Shown: positions 20,156-29,395 of the stretch, piece by piece
Numbering within the stretch: the first letter of the stretch is position 1
Layout: each line of letters starts with the position of its first letter
NCBI RefSeq assembly: GCF_000010665.1
Contig: NC_012796.1
Span: forward strand, 2,509,501 to 2,573,500
Source: Solidesulfovibrio magneticus RS-1
Lineage (GTDB): Bacteria > Desulfobacterota > Desulfovibrionia > Desulfovibrionales > Desulfovibrionaceae
DNA: 64,000 nucleotides
Direction: 5' to 3'
Notes under the pieces: model-generated
Seen by the model: only the letters and a program-made list of their open reading frames with translations
Databases searched by the model: none
Told to the model about the DNA's origin: nothing
Program-made: the position numbers and the translations under genes

Positions 20156-20839
20156 TCAGGCCGACACGGCGCGTCCCCAGGCGGTCCGCAGCGTCTCGGC
20201 GTTGGTGAGAAGTTGGGACAAGACGGCCTGGCAAACCAGCCCGTCGATGCGACGGCCGGATCGCCAGCGGGCCCGGATGTCCGAGGCGCTGACGTCAAGC
20301 CGGGTGATGGGCACAAAACGGGCGGCGTGGCCGCCGGGCAACGTCCAGACGGCCGGATCGGCCGTGGGCGTGGCCCCCATGCCCTGGGCATGGGTGGTCA
20401 AAAATGCCGTGAAAGCCTCGATCCCCTGCCCTTCCCGGGAATGGACGGCCAGATCGGCCAGTCGGCCCAGCCCCAGGCCGTCTTTCCAGGAAGGCAGACA
20501 GAGCAGGTCGCTCAGGCCGAGGATGAAGCAGAAGTCCTGCCCCGGGCGCGAAGCGGCCAACTCGGCCAAGGTGTCGCGGGTGTAGGACGGCCCAGGGCGG
20601 TCAGCTTCCAGGAGATTGACGGAAAACCCCGGGATGCCGGCCACGGCGGCCCGGCACAGGGCGGCGCGCAGCTCGAAATCCAGCAGTTTGCCGCCGATTT
20701 TGTGGGGCGGCCGAGCCGAAGGAATAAATTCCACGGCGGACAGCCCCAAGGCCTCGGCCACCTCGATGGCGGCCCGGACATGGGCGACGTGGACGGGATT
20801 GAACGTCCCGCCGAAAATGCCGATCCTGGTCCCGGACAT
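20156..20839 (-). CDS. nadD: Nicotinate-nucleotide adenylyltransferase
   Basis: NadD adenylates nicotinate mononucleotide in NAD synthesis. The 227-residue protein has the nucleotidyltransferase motif GGTFNPVHVAH (about residues 10-20) and the C-terminal VSASDIRAR (equivalent to ISSTxIR). It lies 9 bases downstream of proA on the same strand, a pairing seen in other bacteria. Confidence 0.96.
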   Translation of the reverse strand: MSGTRIGIFGGTFNPVHVAHVRAAIEVAEALGLSAVEFIPSARPPHKIGGKLLDFELRAALCRAAVAGIPGFSVNLLEADRPGPSYTRDTLAELAASRPGQDFCFILGLSDLLCLPSWKDGLGLGRLADLAVHSREGQGIEAFTAFLTTHAQGMGATPTADPAVWTLPGGHAARFVPITRLDVSASDIRARWRSGRRIDGLVCQAVLSQLLTNAETLRTAWGRAVSA

Positions 20840-20848
20840 GCCGCTTCG

Positions 20849-22108
20849 CTAACCCCGCACCTGCCCCTGGCCGAGCACCACGAACTTGGCGCTGGTCAGT
20901 TCCACCAGCCCCATGGGGCCGTAGGAATGGAGCTTGGAGGTGGAGATGCCGATCTCCGCGCCAAGGCCGAGTTCGCCGCCGTCGTTGAACCGCGTGGAGC
21001 AGTTGACGCCGACCATGGAGGCGTCGGCCCGGCGCAGGAAATCCATGGCCCGGTCATGGTTCTCGGTGCAGATGACCTCGGTGTGCCCGGAACCGTGGCG
21101 GTGGATGTGGGTGAGCGCTTCGTCCAGGGAATCGACAACCTTGACGGCCAAGATAAGGTCATGGAACTCGTGGCCGAAATCCTCGGGCATAGCCGCCACG
21201 GCTCCTTCGCCCAAAAGCGGCAGGGAGCGCGGGCAGGCCCGCATGGTCACGCCGACCCGGCGCAAGGCGTCGCCGATGCGGGGCAGGAAGGTCGGTGCGG
21301 CGTCGACGTGGACGAGCAGGCACTCCAGGGCGTTGCACACCCCCGGACGCTGGGCCTTGGCGTTGACTACGATGGTCTCGGCCCGGGCCTCGTCGGCCCC
21401 GCTGTCGATGTAGGCGTGGCACACGCCCTTGTAGTGTTTGAGCACCGGCATGGTGGCCTGGGAGACCACGGCCCGGATGAGCCCTTCCCCGCCGCGCGGG
21501 ATCATGACATCGATGAGTTCGTCGAGCTTGCATAGGGCGGCTACGGCGGCCCGGTCGGCTGTGGGGACGAGCTGGGCGGCGTCGGCCGGCAGGCCCGACG
21601 CTTCCAAGGCTTCGCGCAATAGCCCGGCCAGGGCCAGGTTGGAGGCCAGGGCCTCGGAACCGCCCTTCAAGATGACGGCGTTGCCGGCCTTGAGGCACAA
21701 GATGGCGGCGTCGATGGTGACGTTGGGCCGGGATTCGTAGATCATGCAGATAACGCCCAAGGGCACGCGCATGCACCCGACGAGCAGGCCGTTTGGCCGG
21801 GGGCGCATGGACTCGATGGCCCCCACGGGGTCGGGCAAGGCGATGATCTCACGGCAGGCCTTGGCCATGCCGTCCATGACCGCCGGGGTCAGCGTCAGAC
21901 GGTCCAGGCGCGGGGCATCCATGCCGGCCGCGCGCGCCTTTTCGAGGTCAGCGGCGTTGGCGGCCAGCACGCCTTCACGGCGGGTTTCCAGCAGCCCGGC
22001 GAGTCCGGCCAAAAAGGCGTCCTTGGCCGCGCCGGAAGCGGCGGCCATGGCCCGGGACGCTTCCTTGGCCTTTCGGGCCATGACTTCCATGTCGGCGGCA
22101 ACGCTCAT
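20849..22108 (-). CDS. proA: Gamma-glutamyl phosphate reductase
   Basis: ProA reduces glutamyl-5-phosphate to glutamate semialdehyde in proline synthesis. The 419-residue aldehyde-dehydrogenase-fold protein has ESRPNVTIDAAILCLKAGNAVILKGG and the catalytic Cys in RPGVCNALECLLVH. Length is standard. It is followed by nadD. proB is not in this window. Confidence 0.98.
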   Translation of the reverse strand: MSVAADMEVMARKAKEASRAMAAASGAAKDAFLAGLAGLLETRREGVLAANAADLEKARAAGMDAPRLDRLTLTPAVMDGMAKACREIIALPDPVGAIESMRPRPNGLLVGCMRVPLGVICMIYESRPNVTIDAAILCLKAGNAVILKGGSEALASNLALAGLLREALEASGLPADAAQLVPTADRAAVAALCKLDELIDVMIPRGGEGLIRAVVSQATMPVLKHYKGVCHAYIDSGADEARAETIVVNAKAQRPGVCNALECLLVHVDAAPTFLPRIGDALRRVGVTMRACPRSLPLLGEGAVAAMPEDFGHEFHDLILAVKVVDSLDEALTHIHRHGSGHTEVICTENHDRAMDFLRRADASMVGVNCSTRFNDGGELGLGAEIGISTSKLHSYGPMGLVELTSAKFVVLGQGQVRG

Positions 22109-22165
22109 ATGAACCTCCAGGATAGGGCGCGAAAAGTTGGCTGATAGCCCCTTGGCCCCGGAAAG

Positions 22166-22801
22166 TCAAAGCGCCTTTGCCGCCAGCGACACGCCGGCCA
22201 CGATGTTGCCGCTGCGGGTTGCAACCTGCGCAAAGACGGCCTGGACCACGCCGAAGCCTGCTTGCGACAAGAGCCCCTCAAGCTCTTCAAACGTGAAATG
22301 GTGGGCCTGATACAGCACGACCCCGCCCTCGCGCACCAGAAAGCTTCCGGCCTCGCCGGTTTCGGCCAGACCGGCCTCGTAGCGGGCCCGATAATACGGC
22401 AGATCGGGATTGCGCAGGAAATCGCCCAGACACAGTAGGCCCTTGACCACCCGCCGGGCTTCGGCCAACACGGCCAGCCGGGCGGCCGGACTCGGCAGCG
22501 TGGTCATGACCGCCTGAAGCACGGCTACCTCAAAGGAAGCGTCAGCAAAGGGCAAGGCGGCAAGATCCGCCCGGACCACAGCCAACCCAAGCCCTGCGGC
22601 CAGGGCCAGACTCGGCGGATTGCAGTCGGCCCCGACATGGGACGCTCCAAGGCCGTCTCGGCGAAGCCCGGCCAGGGTCCGTCCCGGGCCGCAACCCAGG
22701 TCCACGATACGGTCTCCGGGGCCAATGAGCGCCCGCACTTCCGGGACAAGCTCCAGCGAAGACGGCACGGCGGCGGCATTTTCCCAATATATGGACATCA
22801 T
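22166..22801 (-). CDS. Class I SAM-dependent methyltransferase
   Basis: A protein of about 211 residues with the SAM-binding motif IVDLGCGPGRTLAGL (about residues 31-45), an acidic residue in the second strand (GADCNPPS) and motif FEVAVLQAVMTTLPSP. The C-terminal part (QAHHFTFEELEGLLSQAGF) is typical of small-molecule methyltransferases of the UbiE type. I start at the ATG pair at 22801/22798; a longer upstream frame is possible but not conserved-looking. Substrate unknown. It is 57 bases upstream of proA. Confidence 0.82.
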   Translation of the reverse strand: MMSIYWENAAAVPSSLELVPEVRALIGPGDRIVDLGCGPGRTLAGLRRDGLGASHVGADCNPPSLALAAGLGLAVVRADLAALPFADASFEVAVLQAVMTTLPSPAARLAVLAEARRVVKGLLCLGDFLRNPDLPYYRARYEAGLAETGEAGSFLVREGGVVLYQAHHFTFEELEGLLSQAGFGVVQAVFAQVATRSGNIVAGVSLAAKAL

Positions 22802-23155
22802 TATAATTAAGTCGCCCTTTCTGGCTCCGCGCTTTTCCGGTCGCCTCACTCCGCGTGCGTCATACCAAATATTGGTTGCGCAGGTCATGTCGGGCTTGCG
22901 CACCACGAACCACGTGTATGGGCGGCAACAGCTTTCCGCCCATGCTCAGGCAAACCGTGGCGCGACAGCACGTCAACGCGCAGAGTGTGTTTCAGTTTTT
23001 TAAAAAACCAAACACCTTTCGCCAGGATTGGTTTCGCCAGAACCAGGTAAATCTTATATCATTCTTAATTTATTATCAATATTAGCATGAAACACGTTGG
23101 CATGACAATTGATAATCATTCCGCGTCAATCAATCCGCCCTACAGGGAGAAGGCT
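22802..23155. other. Divergent intergenic region, AT-rich right half
   Basis: No convincing gene. The right half (about 23040-23125) is clearly richer in A/T than its surroundings and precedes the outer-membrane barrel gene, so it probably contains that gene's promoter. The only specific site I can support is the Fur-box-like sequence given separately. Confidence 0.5.
23105..23123 (+). promoter_or_regulatory. Fur-box-like site upstream of the outer-membrane barrel gene
   Basis: ACAATTGATAATCATTCCG shares the ten central bases GATAATCATT and 12 of 19 positions with the classical Fur box GATAATGATAATCATTATC. It lies 33 bases before the ATG of the barrel gene. A role in iron control is inferred; only the central core is strong. 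Confidence 0.4.
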
Positions 23156-23737
23156 ATGGATGCTTTGCTGAAAAAACTCTTGCTCGTACTTGCCGCCGTC
23201 AGCCTGAGCCTGGCTGCCACGGCCGGCGGGGTCATGGCCCAGAACTTCTCGGCCGGAAGCTTCAACTTCGAACCCCGGTTCAGCGCCTACGGGACCACCA
23301 ATCCTCGGGTCAACACCATCATGACCTACGGCGGCGCGCTCAATTATTATGTCTTCGACAACTTCGCCGTGGAAGCTGAAGGCATGGGCGTTTACATGGA
23401 CCAGACCAAACGTTTTGAGACCGCCCTTGGCTACGGCAGCAAGTCCGATCCTGCCAACGGCATCGGCGCCAACTTCAACGTCCGCTGGCACTTCGTGGCC
23501 ACCACCCAAGCCTCGGTCTTCGCCGGCGCGGGTTTCGGCGGCATGTGGGCCGACGCCAAGACCCCGTACAACGGTTTTGAAAACAACCTGACCGAGAACG
23601 GCGAGATCGGCGCGACCTATTCCCTGACCCAGCAGCTGAGCCTCAAAGGATCGGTCAAGTACCTCCACATCGGCCAGTTCAACAACCAGGGCATCAACGC
23701 CTTCGGCGGCACCCTGGGCCTTAATGTCAGCTTCTAG
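23156..23737 (+). CDS. Outer-membrane beta-barrel protein
   Basis: A 193-residue exported protein. The signal peptide is clear (KKLLLVLAAVSLSLAATAGGVMAQ, cleavage after about residue 28), and the mature part shows alternating aromatic/hydrophobic strands ending with a C-terminal Phe (LGLNVSF), the usual barrel signature. It resembles eight-stranded OmpW/OmpA-like porins. The ATG at 23156 has a strong AGGGAGAAGG site; an earlier in-frame ATG at 23087 would place extra polar sequence before the signal peptide. It stands alone and ends at a strong terminator. Confidence 0.85.
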   Translation: MDALLKKLLLVLAAVSLSLAATAGGVMAQNFSAGSFNFEPRFSAYGTTNPRVNTIMTYGGALNYYVFDNFAVEAEGMGVYMDQTKRFETALGYGSKSDPANGIGANFNVRWHFVATTQASVFAGAGFGGMWADAKTPYNGFENNLTENGEIGATYSLTQQLSLKGSVKYLHIGQFNNQGINAFGGTLGLNVSF

Positions 23738-23793
23738 CCAGACCCGGGCGTTCGCCACGCCCGTTTGACCGGGGACGCCCCCGGAGGAAGGAT

Positions 23794-23824
23794 CCGGCCG
23801 CCCCAACATGGGCGGCCGGTTTTC
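23794..23824 (+). terminator. Rho-independent terminator after the outer-membrane barrel gene
   Basis: A perfect 10-bp stem, CCGGCCGCCC (23794-23803) with GGGCGGCCGG (23810-23819), a 6-base loop and TTTT directly after. Confidence 0.85.
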
Positions 23825-23897
23825 GTTTGCAGGCCTCCCTTTTCATTTCGCGCCGATAGCCCTATAGTGGTCCGATAAACGGCCGAAAGGTGCGGGC

Positions 23898-24878
23898 ATG
23901 AGCAAAATTCTCGATCAGGACGAAGTCGATGCGCTGCTTCGGGGGTTATCCGGCGGCGAGATCGAAGCGGAAAACGACATTCTGGAGGACGACTCCGGGG
24001 TCGTGGTCTTCGACCTGTCCAACCAGGACCGCATCATCCGCGGCCGGATGCCGGTTCTGGAAATCATCAACGACCGCTTCGCCCGCCTGGCCTCCAACGC
24101 CATGGCCAACGCCATGCGCAAGCGCGCCGACGTCAACCCCATTTCCATCGACATGTCCAAGTTCGGGGACTTCATGCGCTCCCTGCCCGTCCCCACCTCC
24201 ATCAACATCTTCAAGCTCGATCCGCTGCGCGGCAACGCCATCCTCGTTGTCGACTCCAGGCTGGTATTCGCCATGGTGGAGAGCTTTTTCGGCGGGGCCG
24301 GCTCCCAGCCCAAGATCGAGGGCCGGGATTTCACCCCTATCGAGCAGGCCATCATCAACCGAGTGGTGCGCATCGCCCTGGAAAACATGGAGGAATCCTG
24401 GCAGCCCGTTCACGAGGTCCACATCGAACTCGTGCGCAGCGAGGTCAATCCCCAGTTCGCGGCCATCGTGCCGCCAAGCGATGTCGTGGTCGTCGTGACC
24501 TTCGAGGTCGAACTCGAAAACGCCATCGGCTCGCTCATCGTCTGCCTGCCCTACGCCACCATCGAGCCCATCCGCTCCAAGCTCTACGCCTCGTTCCAGA
24601 CCGAACGCCTGGAAGTGGACCATGCCTGGATCGCCCGGTTCAAGGAACGGCTCATGGAAACGCCCGTGGAACTCCTCGTGCGCTTTGGCCGCTCCCAGAT
24701 CACCGGCCGCCAGTTGTTGTCGCTCAAGCCCGGGGACATCCTCATGCTCGAAAACGACGTGGACGAACTGCTGGAAGCCGAGATCCAGGGCGTTCGCAAG
24801 TTCCAGGGCATCCCGGGCCTGGTCAAGTCCAACAAGGCCTTCCAGATCGTCAAGGAAGAAGAGATTCGTCTCGAATAG
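23898..24878 (+). CDS. fliM: Flagellar motor switch protein FliM
   Basis: FliM is the C-ring protein that binds phospho-CheY and sets the rotation direction. The 326-residue protein begins with the CheY-binding helix ILDQDEVDALLRGL, followed by the CheC-like middle domain and the C-terminal FliN-like domain (VELLVRFGRSQITGRQLLSLKPGDILML, split here by the residue limit only in description). No other structural flagellar genes are adjacent, so this is an isolated copy. Confidence 0.97.
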   Translation: MSKILDQDEVDALLRGLSGGEIEAENDILEDDSGVVVFDLSNQDRIIRGRMPVLEIINDRFARLASNAMANAMRKRADVNPISIDMSKFGDFMRSLPVPTSINIFKLDPLRGNAILVVDSRLVFAMVESFFGGAGSQPKIEGRDFTPIEQAIINRVVRIALENMEESWQPVHEVHIELVRSEVNPQFAAIVPPSDVVVVVTFEVELENAIGSLIVCLPYATIEPIRSKLYASFQTERLEVDHAWIARFKERLMETPVELLVRFGRSQITGRQLLSLKPGDILMLENDVDELLEAEIQGVRKFQGIPGLVKSNKAFQIVKEEEIRLE

Positions 24879-24944
24879 CTTGGCTACACTTTTTTGTGTA
24901 TCGACAACTACTTCCAATAGTTCATTTTTTCACAAACATTGCAA

Positions 24945-25733
24945 ATGCGTCATGGTCACACCCTTGCGACCGTGATAGTTTCCCGTCTCGTGGAACCGCA
25001 AACCCTGGCTCTGTCCATCCTGCCCCAGCCCGATGACGCCACCTGCGGGCCGACCTGCCTGCACGCCGTCTACGGCTACTACGGCGACCACCTCCCTCTG
25101 GAGGACGTCATCGCCGAGGCTCCCACCCTGCCCGACGGCGGGACGCTTGGGGCCTATCTCGGCTGCCATGCCCTGCGGCGGGGCTACAAGGCCAAGCTCT
25201 ACACCTTCGATCTCTCGGTCTTTGACGTCACCTGGTTCGCCCAGGACGTCGATCTGGCCGCCAAGCTGACCGAACAGTTGGTCGTCAAGACCGGCCGCCG
25301 TCTGCATCAGGCCTCGGCCGCCTATCTGGAATTCCTGCGCCTGGGCGGCCAGATTCGTTTTGAAGACCTGACCGCTCCGCTTATTCGCGACATCTTGAAG
25401 CGCGGCCGGCCCATCCTGGCCGGCTTGTCCGCCACCTATCTCTACCGCACCCCGCGCGAGCGCGACGTGGCCGGCAAGACCGTGTTCGACGATCTGCGCG
25501 GCAAGCCGTCCGGGCATTTCGTGGTGATAAACGGCTACGATTCCTCGGCCCGCGTCACCCATATCGCCGATCCGCTCCTGCCCAATCCCATCAGCCGCAG
25601 CCAATACTACGAGGTGACGCTCAATCATCTGGTCTGCGCCGTCATGCTTGGCGTCATCACCGACGACGCCAATCTGCTCGTGCTTTCGCCTCGAAAGAAA
25701 AGCCGGTCCGAGGACCGGCAAAGGAGTCTCTAG
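24945..25733 (+). CDS. Papain-like (C39-type) peptidase-fold protein of the amide-ligase cluster
   Basis: A protein of about 262 residues with the Cys motif DDATCGPTCLHAVYGYYGD near the N-terminus and the matching His motif GHFVVINGYD (about residues 190-199), then Asp in THIADPLLP, the order expected of a C39/papain-like catalytic triad. There is no signal peptide or membrane segment, so it probably acts in the cytoplasm. The start is uncertain (ATG 24945; TTG 24939 and a later GTG are alternatives). Its stop overlaps the GTG of the RimK-type ligase (TAGTG), so the two are co-translated. Substrate unknown; it may cleave or transfer the product of the ligases. Confidence 0.8.
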   Translation: MRHGHTLATVIVSRLVEPQTLALSILPQPDDATCGPTCLHAVYGYYGDHLPLEDVIAEAPTLPDGGTLGAYLGCHALRRGYKAKLYTFDLSVFDVTWFAQDVDLAAKLTEQLVVKTGRRLHQASAAYLEFLRLGGQIRFEDLTAPLIRDILKRGRPILAGLSATYLYRTPRERDVAGKTVFDDLRGKPSGHFVVINGYDSSARVTHIADPLLPNPISRSQYYEVTLNHLVCAVMLGVITDDANLLVLSPRKKSRSEDRQRSL

Positions 25734-27202
25734 TGTCTGTTTTGGTGATCATGGAAAACCCCGAGGACTGTTCCCTGGTGTTTTCCGGCGTCGAACCCGT
25801 CGCCGCCCGCAGCTATCTGGCCGACGAGGCCTTCACCGCCCTGCGCGGGGTCAAGATCATCAACCTCTGCCGTTCCTTCCGCTACCAATCCATGGGCTAT
25901 TACGTGTCGCTTCTGGCCGAAGCCCGGGGCCACAAGCCCATCCCGTCCATCACGGCCATCCAGGACATGAAGTCCGTGGGCATCATCCGGCTGGCCTCGG
26001 AAGAACTGGCCGAACTCCTGGAACGGGCCCTGGCCGACAGGCCGCAGGAAAAAATAAGCTTCTCGGCCTATTTCGGCAAAACGCCGGAAAAAGGCCTGGA
26101 ACAGCTCGCCTCGCGGCTGTTCAAGCTCTTTCCCACGCCGTTTCTGCGGGCCGACTGCAACTGGCAAAACGGCTGGCAGCTCCAAAACGTCTCGCCTCTG
26201 CCTCTGCGCGACATCCCCGAGGAAGAGCGCGACTTTGCCGAGGCCGTGTCCACCGACTACTTCACCGGCAAAAAGCTCACCATCCCCAAGCGCCAAGTGA
26301 GCCGCTACGATCTGGCCATCCTCCACGACCCCGAGGAGGAACGCCCGCCTTCCGACGCCCGGGCCATCAAGCGCTTCGTCAAGGCCGCCGAGAACCTTGG
26401 CCTTGGCGTGGAGATCATCACCCGCGAGGATTCCAACCGCCTGTCGGAGTTCGACGCGCTGTTCATCCGCGAAACCACCAACGTCGATCACCACACCTAC
26501 CGCATGGCCCGCAAGGCGGCGGCCGAAGGGCTGGTGGTCATCGACGACCCGGAATCCATCCTGCGTTGCTCCAACAAGGTCTATCTGGCCGAGGTGCTGT
26601 CGCGCCTGAAAATTCCGGCCCCCCGCACGGTTATCGCCCATTGCAAGAATATCGACCATATCCTGGAAGAGCTGCCCCTGCCCTGCGTGCTCAAGCAGCC
26701 CGACAGCGCCTTTTCCCAGGGCGTGGTGCTGGTGCGCGAATCCGACGCGCTCATGCAGGAGGCCAAGCGGCTTTTGTCCAAGTCCGATCTGGTCATCGCC
26801 CAGGAGTATCTGCCCTCGGAATACGACTGGCGCATCGGGGTGCTGGACAAGCGGCCGCTTTTTGCCTGCAAGTACTACATGGCCTCGGGCCATTGGCAGA
26901 TCCTGCGCAAGGGCAAGTCCGGCAAGGACGTCTACGGCCGGGTGGAAACCCTGCCCGTGGCCAAGGCCCCCAAGAAGGTGGTCAACACGGCGCTCAAGGC
27001 GGCGGCGGCCATCGGCGACGGGCTTTACGGCGTGGATCTCAAGCAGGTGGGCGACAAGGTCTACGTCATCGAGGTCAACGACAACCCCAACATCGACGCC
27101 GGCTTCGAGGACGAGGTGCTGCAGGACGAACTCTATTTGCGCGTGGTGGAAGTCTTTCTCAAACGCATCGAACGCCGCAAAACCGGGAGCCTCAACGTAT
27201 GA
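25733..27202 (+). CDS. RimK-family ATP-grasp ligase with N-terminal RLAN-type domain
   Basis: A 489-residue predicted carboxylate-amine ligase. Residues 1 to about 180 form an N-terminal region of the kind attached to RimK homologues, and residues about 195-480 are ATP-grasp: LPCVLKQPDSAFSQGV, YDWRIGVLDKRPLFACKYYM, and the metal/ATP site YVIEVNDNPNIDAGFED. RimK enzymes add glutamate or other amino acids to a protein or small acceptor. The GTG start overlaps the previous stop, with AAAGGAG upstream; the stop overlaps the next ATG (ATGA). It is the core enzyme of the cluster, and its acceptor is unknown. Confidence 0.9.
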   Translation: MSVLVIMENPEDCSLVFSGVEPVAARSYLADEAFTALRGVKIINLCRSFRYQSMGYYVSLLAEARGHKPIPSITAIQDMKSVGIIRLASEELAELLERALADRPQEKISFSAYFGKTPEKGLEQLASRLFKLFPTPFLRADCNWQNGWQLQNVSPLPLRDIPEEERDFAEAVSTDYFTGKKLTIPKRQVSRYDLAILHDPEEERPPSDARAIKRFVKAAENLGLGVEIITREDSNRLSEFDALFIRETTNVDHHTYRMARKAAAEGLVVIDDPESILRCSNKVYLAEVLSRLKIPAPRTVIAHCKNIDHILEELPLPCVLKQPDSAFSQGVVLVRESDALMQEAKRLLSKSDLVIAQEYLPSEYDWRIGVLDKRPLFACKYYMASGHWQILRKGKSGKDVYGRVETLPVAKAPKKVVNTALKAAAAIGDGLYGVDLKQVGDKVYVIEVNDNPNIDAGFEDEVLQDELYLRVVEVFLKRIERRKTGSLNV

Positions 27203-28464
27203 GCAAAGCCAGACATCTCTTCTCCGCTTTCGGCATTGAGATCGAATATATGATCGTTGACCGCGAAACCTTGGCGGTCCGGCCCATCGCCGACAAGCTG
27301 CTGGCCGCCGCCGGCGGCGTTCCGGACGCCAGCGACGTCGAACTGGGGCCGGTTACCTGGTCCAACGAACTGGTGGCCCATGTGCTGGAGATGAAGGTTA
27401 GCAAGCCCGCCAAGACCTTGAAGGGTCTGGCCGCCGCCTTTGCCGCCAGCGTGGCCAAAGCCGAGGAACTGCTGGCTCCCCACGGCGCGCGCCTGCTCCC
27501 CACCGGCGCCCATCCCCTCATGGACCCCTTCACGGAAACCGTGCTGTGGCCCCACGAGAGCAGCGAAATCTACAAGGCGTTCGACGCCATCTTCAATTGC
27601 AAGGGACATGGCTGGGCCAATCTGCAAAGCATGCACATCAACCTGCCTTTTGCCGGCGACGACGAGTTCGGCCGGCTCCATGCCGCCATTCGCGTGCTCA
27701 TGCCCATCATGCCGGCCCTGGCCGCCTCCACGCCCATCCTCGACGGCAAGGCCACGCCTTGGCTCGATGCACGGATGCGCCACTACGCCCACAACGCCGA
27801 CCGGGTGCCGGCAGTTATGGGCGCGGTGATCCCGGAAGCCGTTTTTTCCATCGACGAATACCACGCGCGCATTCTGGAGCCGCTCTACCGCGACATCGCC
27901 CCCCTGGACCCCAAGGGGGTGCTTCGCGGCGATTTCCTCAACGCCCGTGGGGCCATCCCGCGTTTCGAGCGCTCCACCATCGAAATCCGGGTGCTGGACA
28001 CCCAGGAATGCCCGGCCGCCGACTTTGCCCTGGCCGACGTCGTGGTCTCGGCCCTCAAGGGGCTGGTGGAGGAACGCTGGTCCACCTATGAGGAGCAAAA
28101 AGCCTGGGCCACAAGCGAGCTGGCCACGATATTTAACGCCACCATCGAAAACGCCGGCCGGGCCAAGGTGCCCGACGAATACGCGCGCCTTTTCGGCGTC
28201 TACGCCCCGTCCTGGATTCCGGCCCGGGTCATCTGGCGGCGGCTGGCCATGAGTTCGTTGCCGACCATGGACTTCGATCCCGACTGGGAAAAAGCTCTGG
28301 CCGTGCTGGTCGACCAGTCGAGCCTGGCCCGGCGCATCCTGGCCGCCGTGGACGGCGACTGCCGGCCAACGAACATTCGGCGCGTCTACGGCCAACTGGC
28401 CGACTGCCTGGAGAAAAACGAGCCCTTCAATGTCGGCATCCTGGGCGCTCCTTATTACCTGTGA
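27199..28464 (+). CDS. GCS2-type glutamate-cysteine ligase-like carboxylate-amine ligase
   Basis: A 421-residue protein of the glutamine-synthetase-fold GCS2 group: FGIEIEYMIVD near the start, THSMH-like SMHINLPFAGDDEF and the C-terminal-half FERSTIEIRVLDTQECP. Family members join the gamma-carboxyl of glutamate to an amine (for example cysteine), but members in RimK-type clusters often have other substrates. It starts within the preceding stop (ATGA) and its last 35 bases overlap the next gene. Confidence 0.88.
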   Translation: MSKARHLFSAFGIEIEYMIVDRETLAVRPIADKLLAAAGGVPDASDVELGPVTWSNELVAHVLEMKVSKPAKTLKGLAAAFAASVAKAEELLAPHGARLLPTGAHPLMDPFTETVLWPHESSEIYKAFDAIFNCKGHGWANLQSMHINLPFAGDDEFGRLHAAIRVLMPIMPALAASTPILDGKATPWLDARMRHYAHNADRVPAVMGAVIPEAVFSIDEYHARILEPLYRDIAPLDPKGVLRGDFLNARGAIPRFERSTIEIRVLDTQECPAADFALADVVVSALKGLVEERWSTYEEQKAWATSELATIFNATIENAGRAKVPDEYARLFGVYAPSWIPARVIWRRLAMSSLPTMDFDPDWEKALAVLVDQSSLARRILAAVDGDCRPTNIRRVYGQLADCLEKNEPFNVGILGAPYYL

Positions 28465-29146
28465 GCACGGCGGGGCCGACATCCCCGCCGCCTATGCCCC
28501 GCTGTTTGACGGCTGGCGCGACGCCCTGGCCAGCCACCGGGGGCACGACTTCGGCGCGCTGTCAACGGCCCGGAGGCTCGCCCGGGCCGTTGACAGCGCG
28601 CCGCTGCTCTTTTCCACAACCAGCCGGATGCTCGTGGACCTAAACCGTTCGCTTGGGCATCCCGGGCTTTTTTCCGAGGCAACCAAGGGCCTGCCGCGCC
28701 GGGACAAGGACGCCATCCTCGCCCGATACTACCACCCTCACCGCGACGCCGTGGCCGCCGTGGTCGCCGAGGGGATTGCGGCTGACCGCACGGTGCTGCA
28801 CATCGCCAGCCACAGCTTCACCCCGCGCCTTCGCGGCGTCACCCGCCACTGCGATGTGGGCTTTCTCTACGACCCCGGGCGCAGCGCCGAAAAGGATTTT
28901 TGCCGCAACTGGCTGCGCGAGCTGGCCTGCCTGGACGGCGACCTGATCCTGCGGCGCAACTACCCCTACAAAGGCGTGTCCGACGGGATGGTCACAGCCT
29001 TTCGCCGCCGTTTCGGCGAGCGCTATCTGGGCGTGGAGCTGGAAGTGAACCAGCGCTTCGCCCTGGGTGGAGACGAAGCACTGGGGAGTATCAGCGAGAC
29101 GTTGGCCGATGCGCTGCAGCGGGCGCTTGGGCGCACGGCATCCTGA
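28430..29146 (+). CDS. N-formylglutamate amidohydrolase family protein
   Basis: A 238-residue zinc hydrolase of the HutG-like N-formylglutamate amidohydrolase family, with CEHGGADIPAAY at the start, DFGALSTARRLA, VDLNRS and HIASHSFTPRL in the expected order. Family members hydrolyse amide bonds to glutamate. The ATG at 28430 lies inside the previous gene (35-base overlap), and the frame opens directly at the conserved LLITCEHGG. In this cluster it may process a formylated or acylated glutamyl product rather than serve histidine breakdown, as no hut genes are near. Confidence 0.88.
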   Translation: MSASWALLITCEHGGADIPAAYAPLFDGWRDALASHRGHDFGALSTARRLARAVDSAPLLFSTTSRMLVDLNRSLGHPGLFSEATKGLPRRDKDAILARYYHPHRDAVAAVVAEGIAADRTVLHIASHSFTPRLRGVTRHCDVGFLYDPGRSAEKDFCRNWLRELACLDGDLILRRNYPYKGVSDGMVTAFRRRFGERYLGVELEVNQRFALGGDEALGSISETLADALQRALGRTAS

Positions 29147-29395
29147 CGCCGCTGACGGCAAATCGTGCAAAAGCGCCGGAACCGAACACATCGGTAGAGA
29201 GGTCGCCGCCTCGATCACTACCGACAGCCCATCAGGGCCACGCCTTCAATCTCGCGCCACCGCTGCCGCAAAAGCGTCCGTGACCGCGCCTCCCGCGCCC
29301 TCCCGCTCCCGTGGCTTCCTTGCCTCCGAAGCCTTTTTCGTGGCACTAGAGGCTTCCACCAGCCACCCAACGCGCCCAGGGAGCCTTGACCGCCC

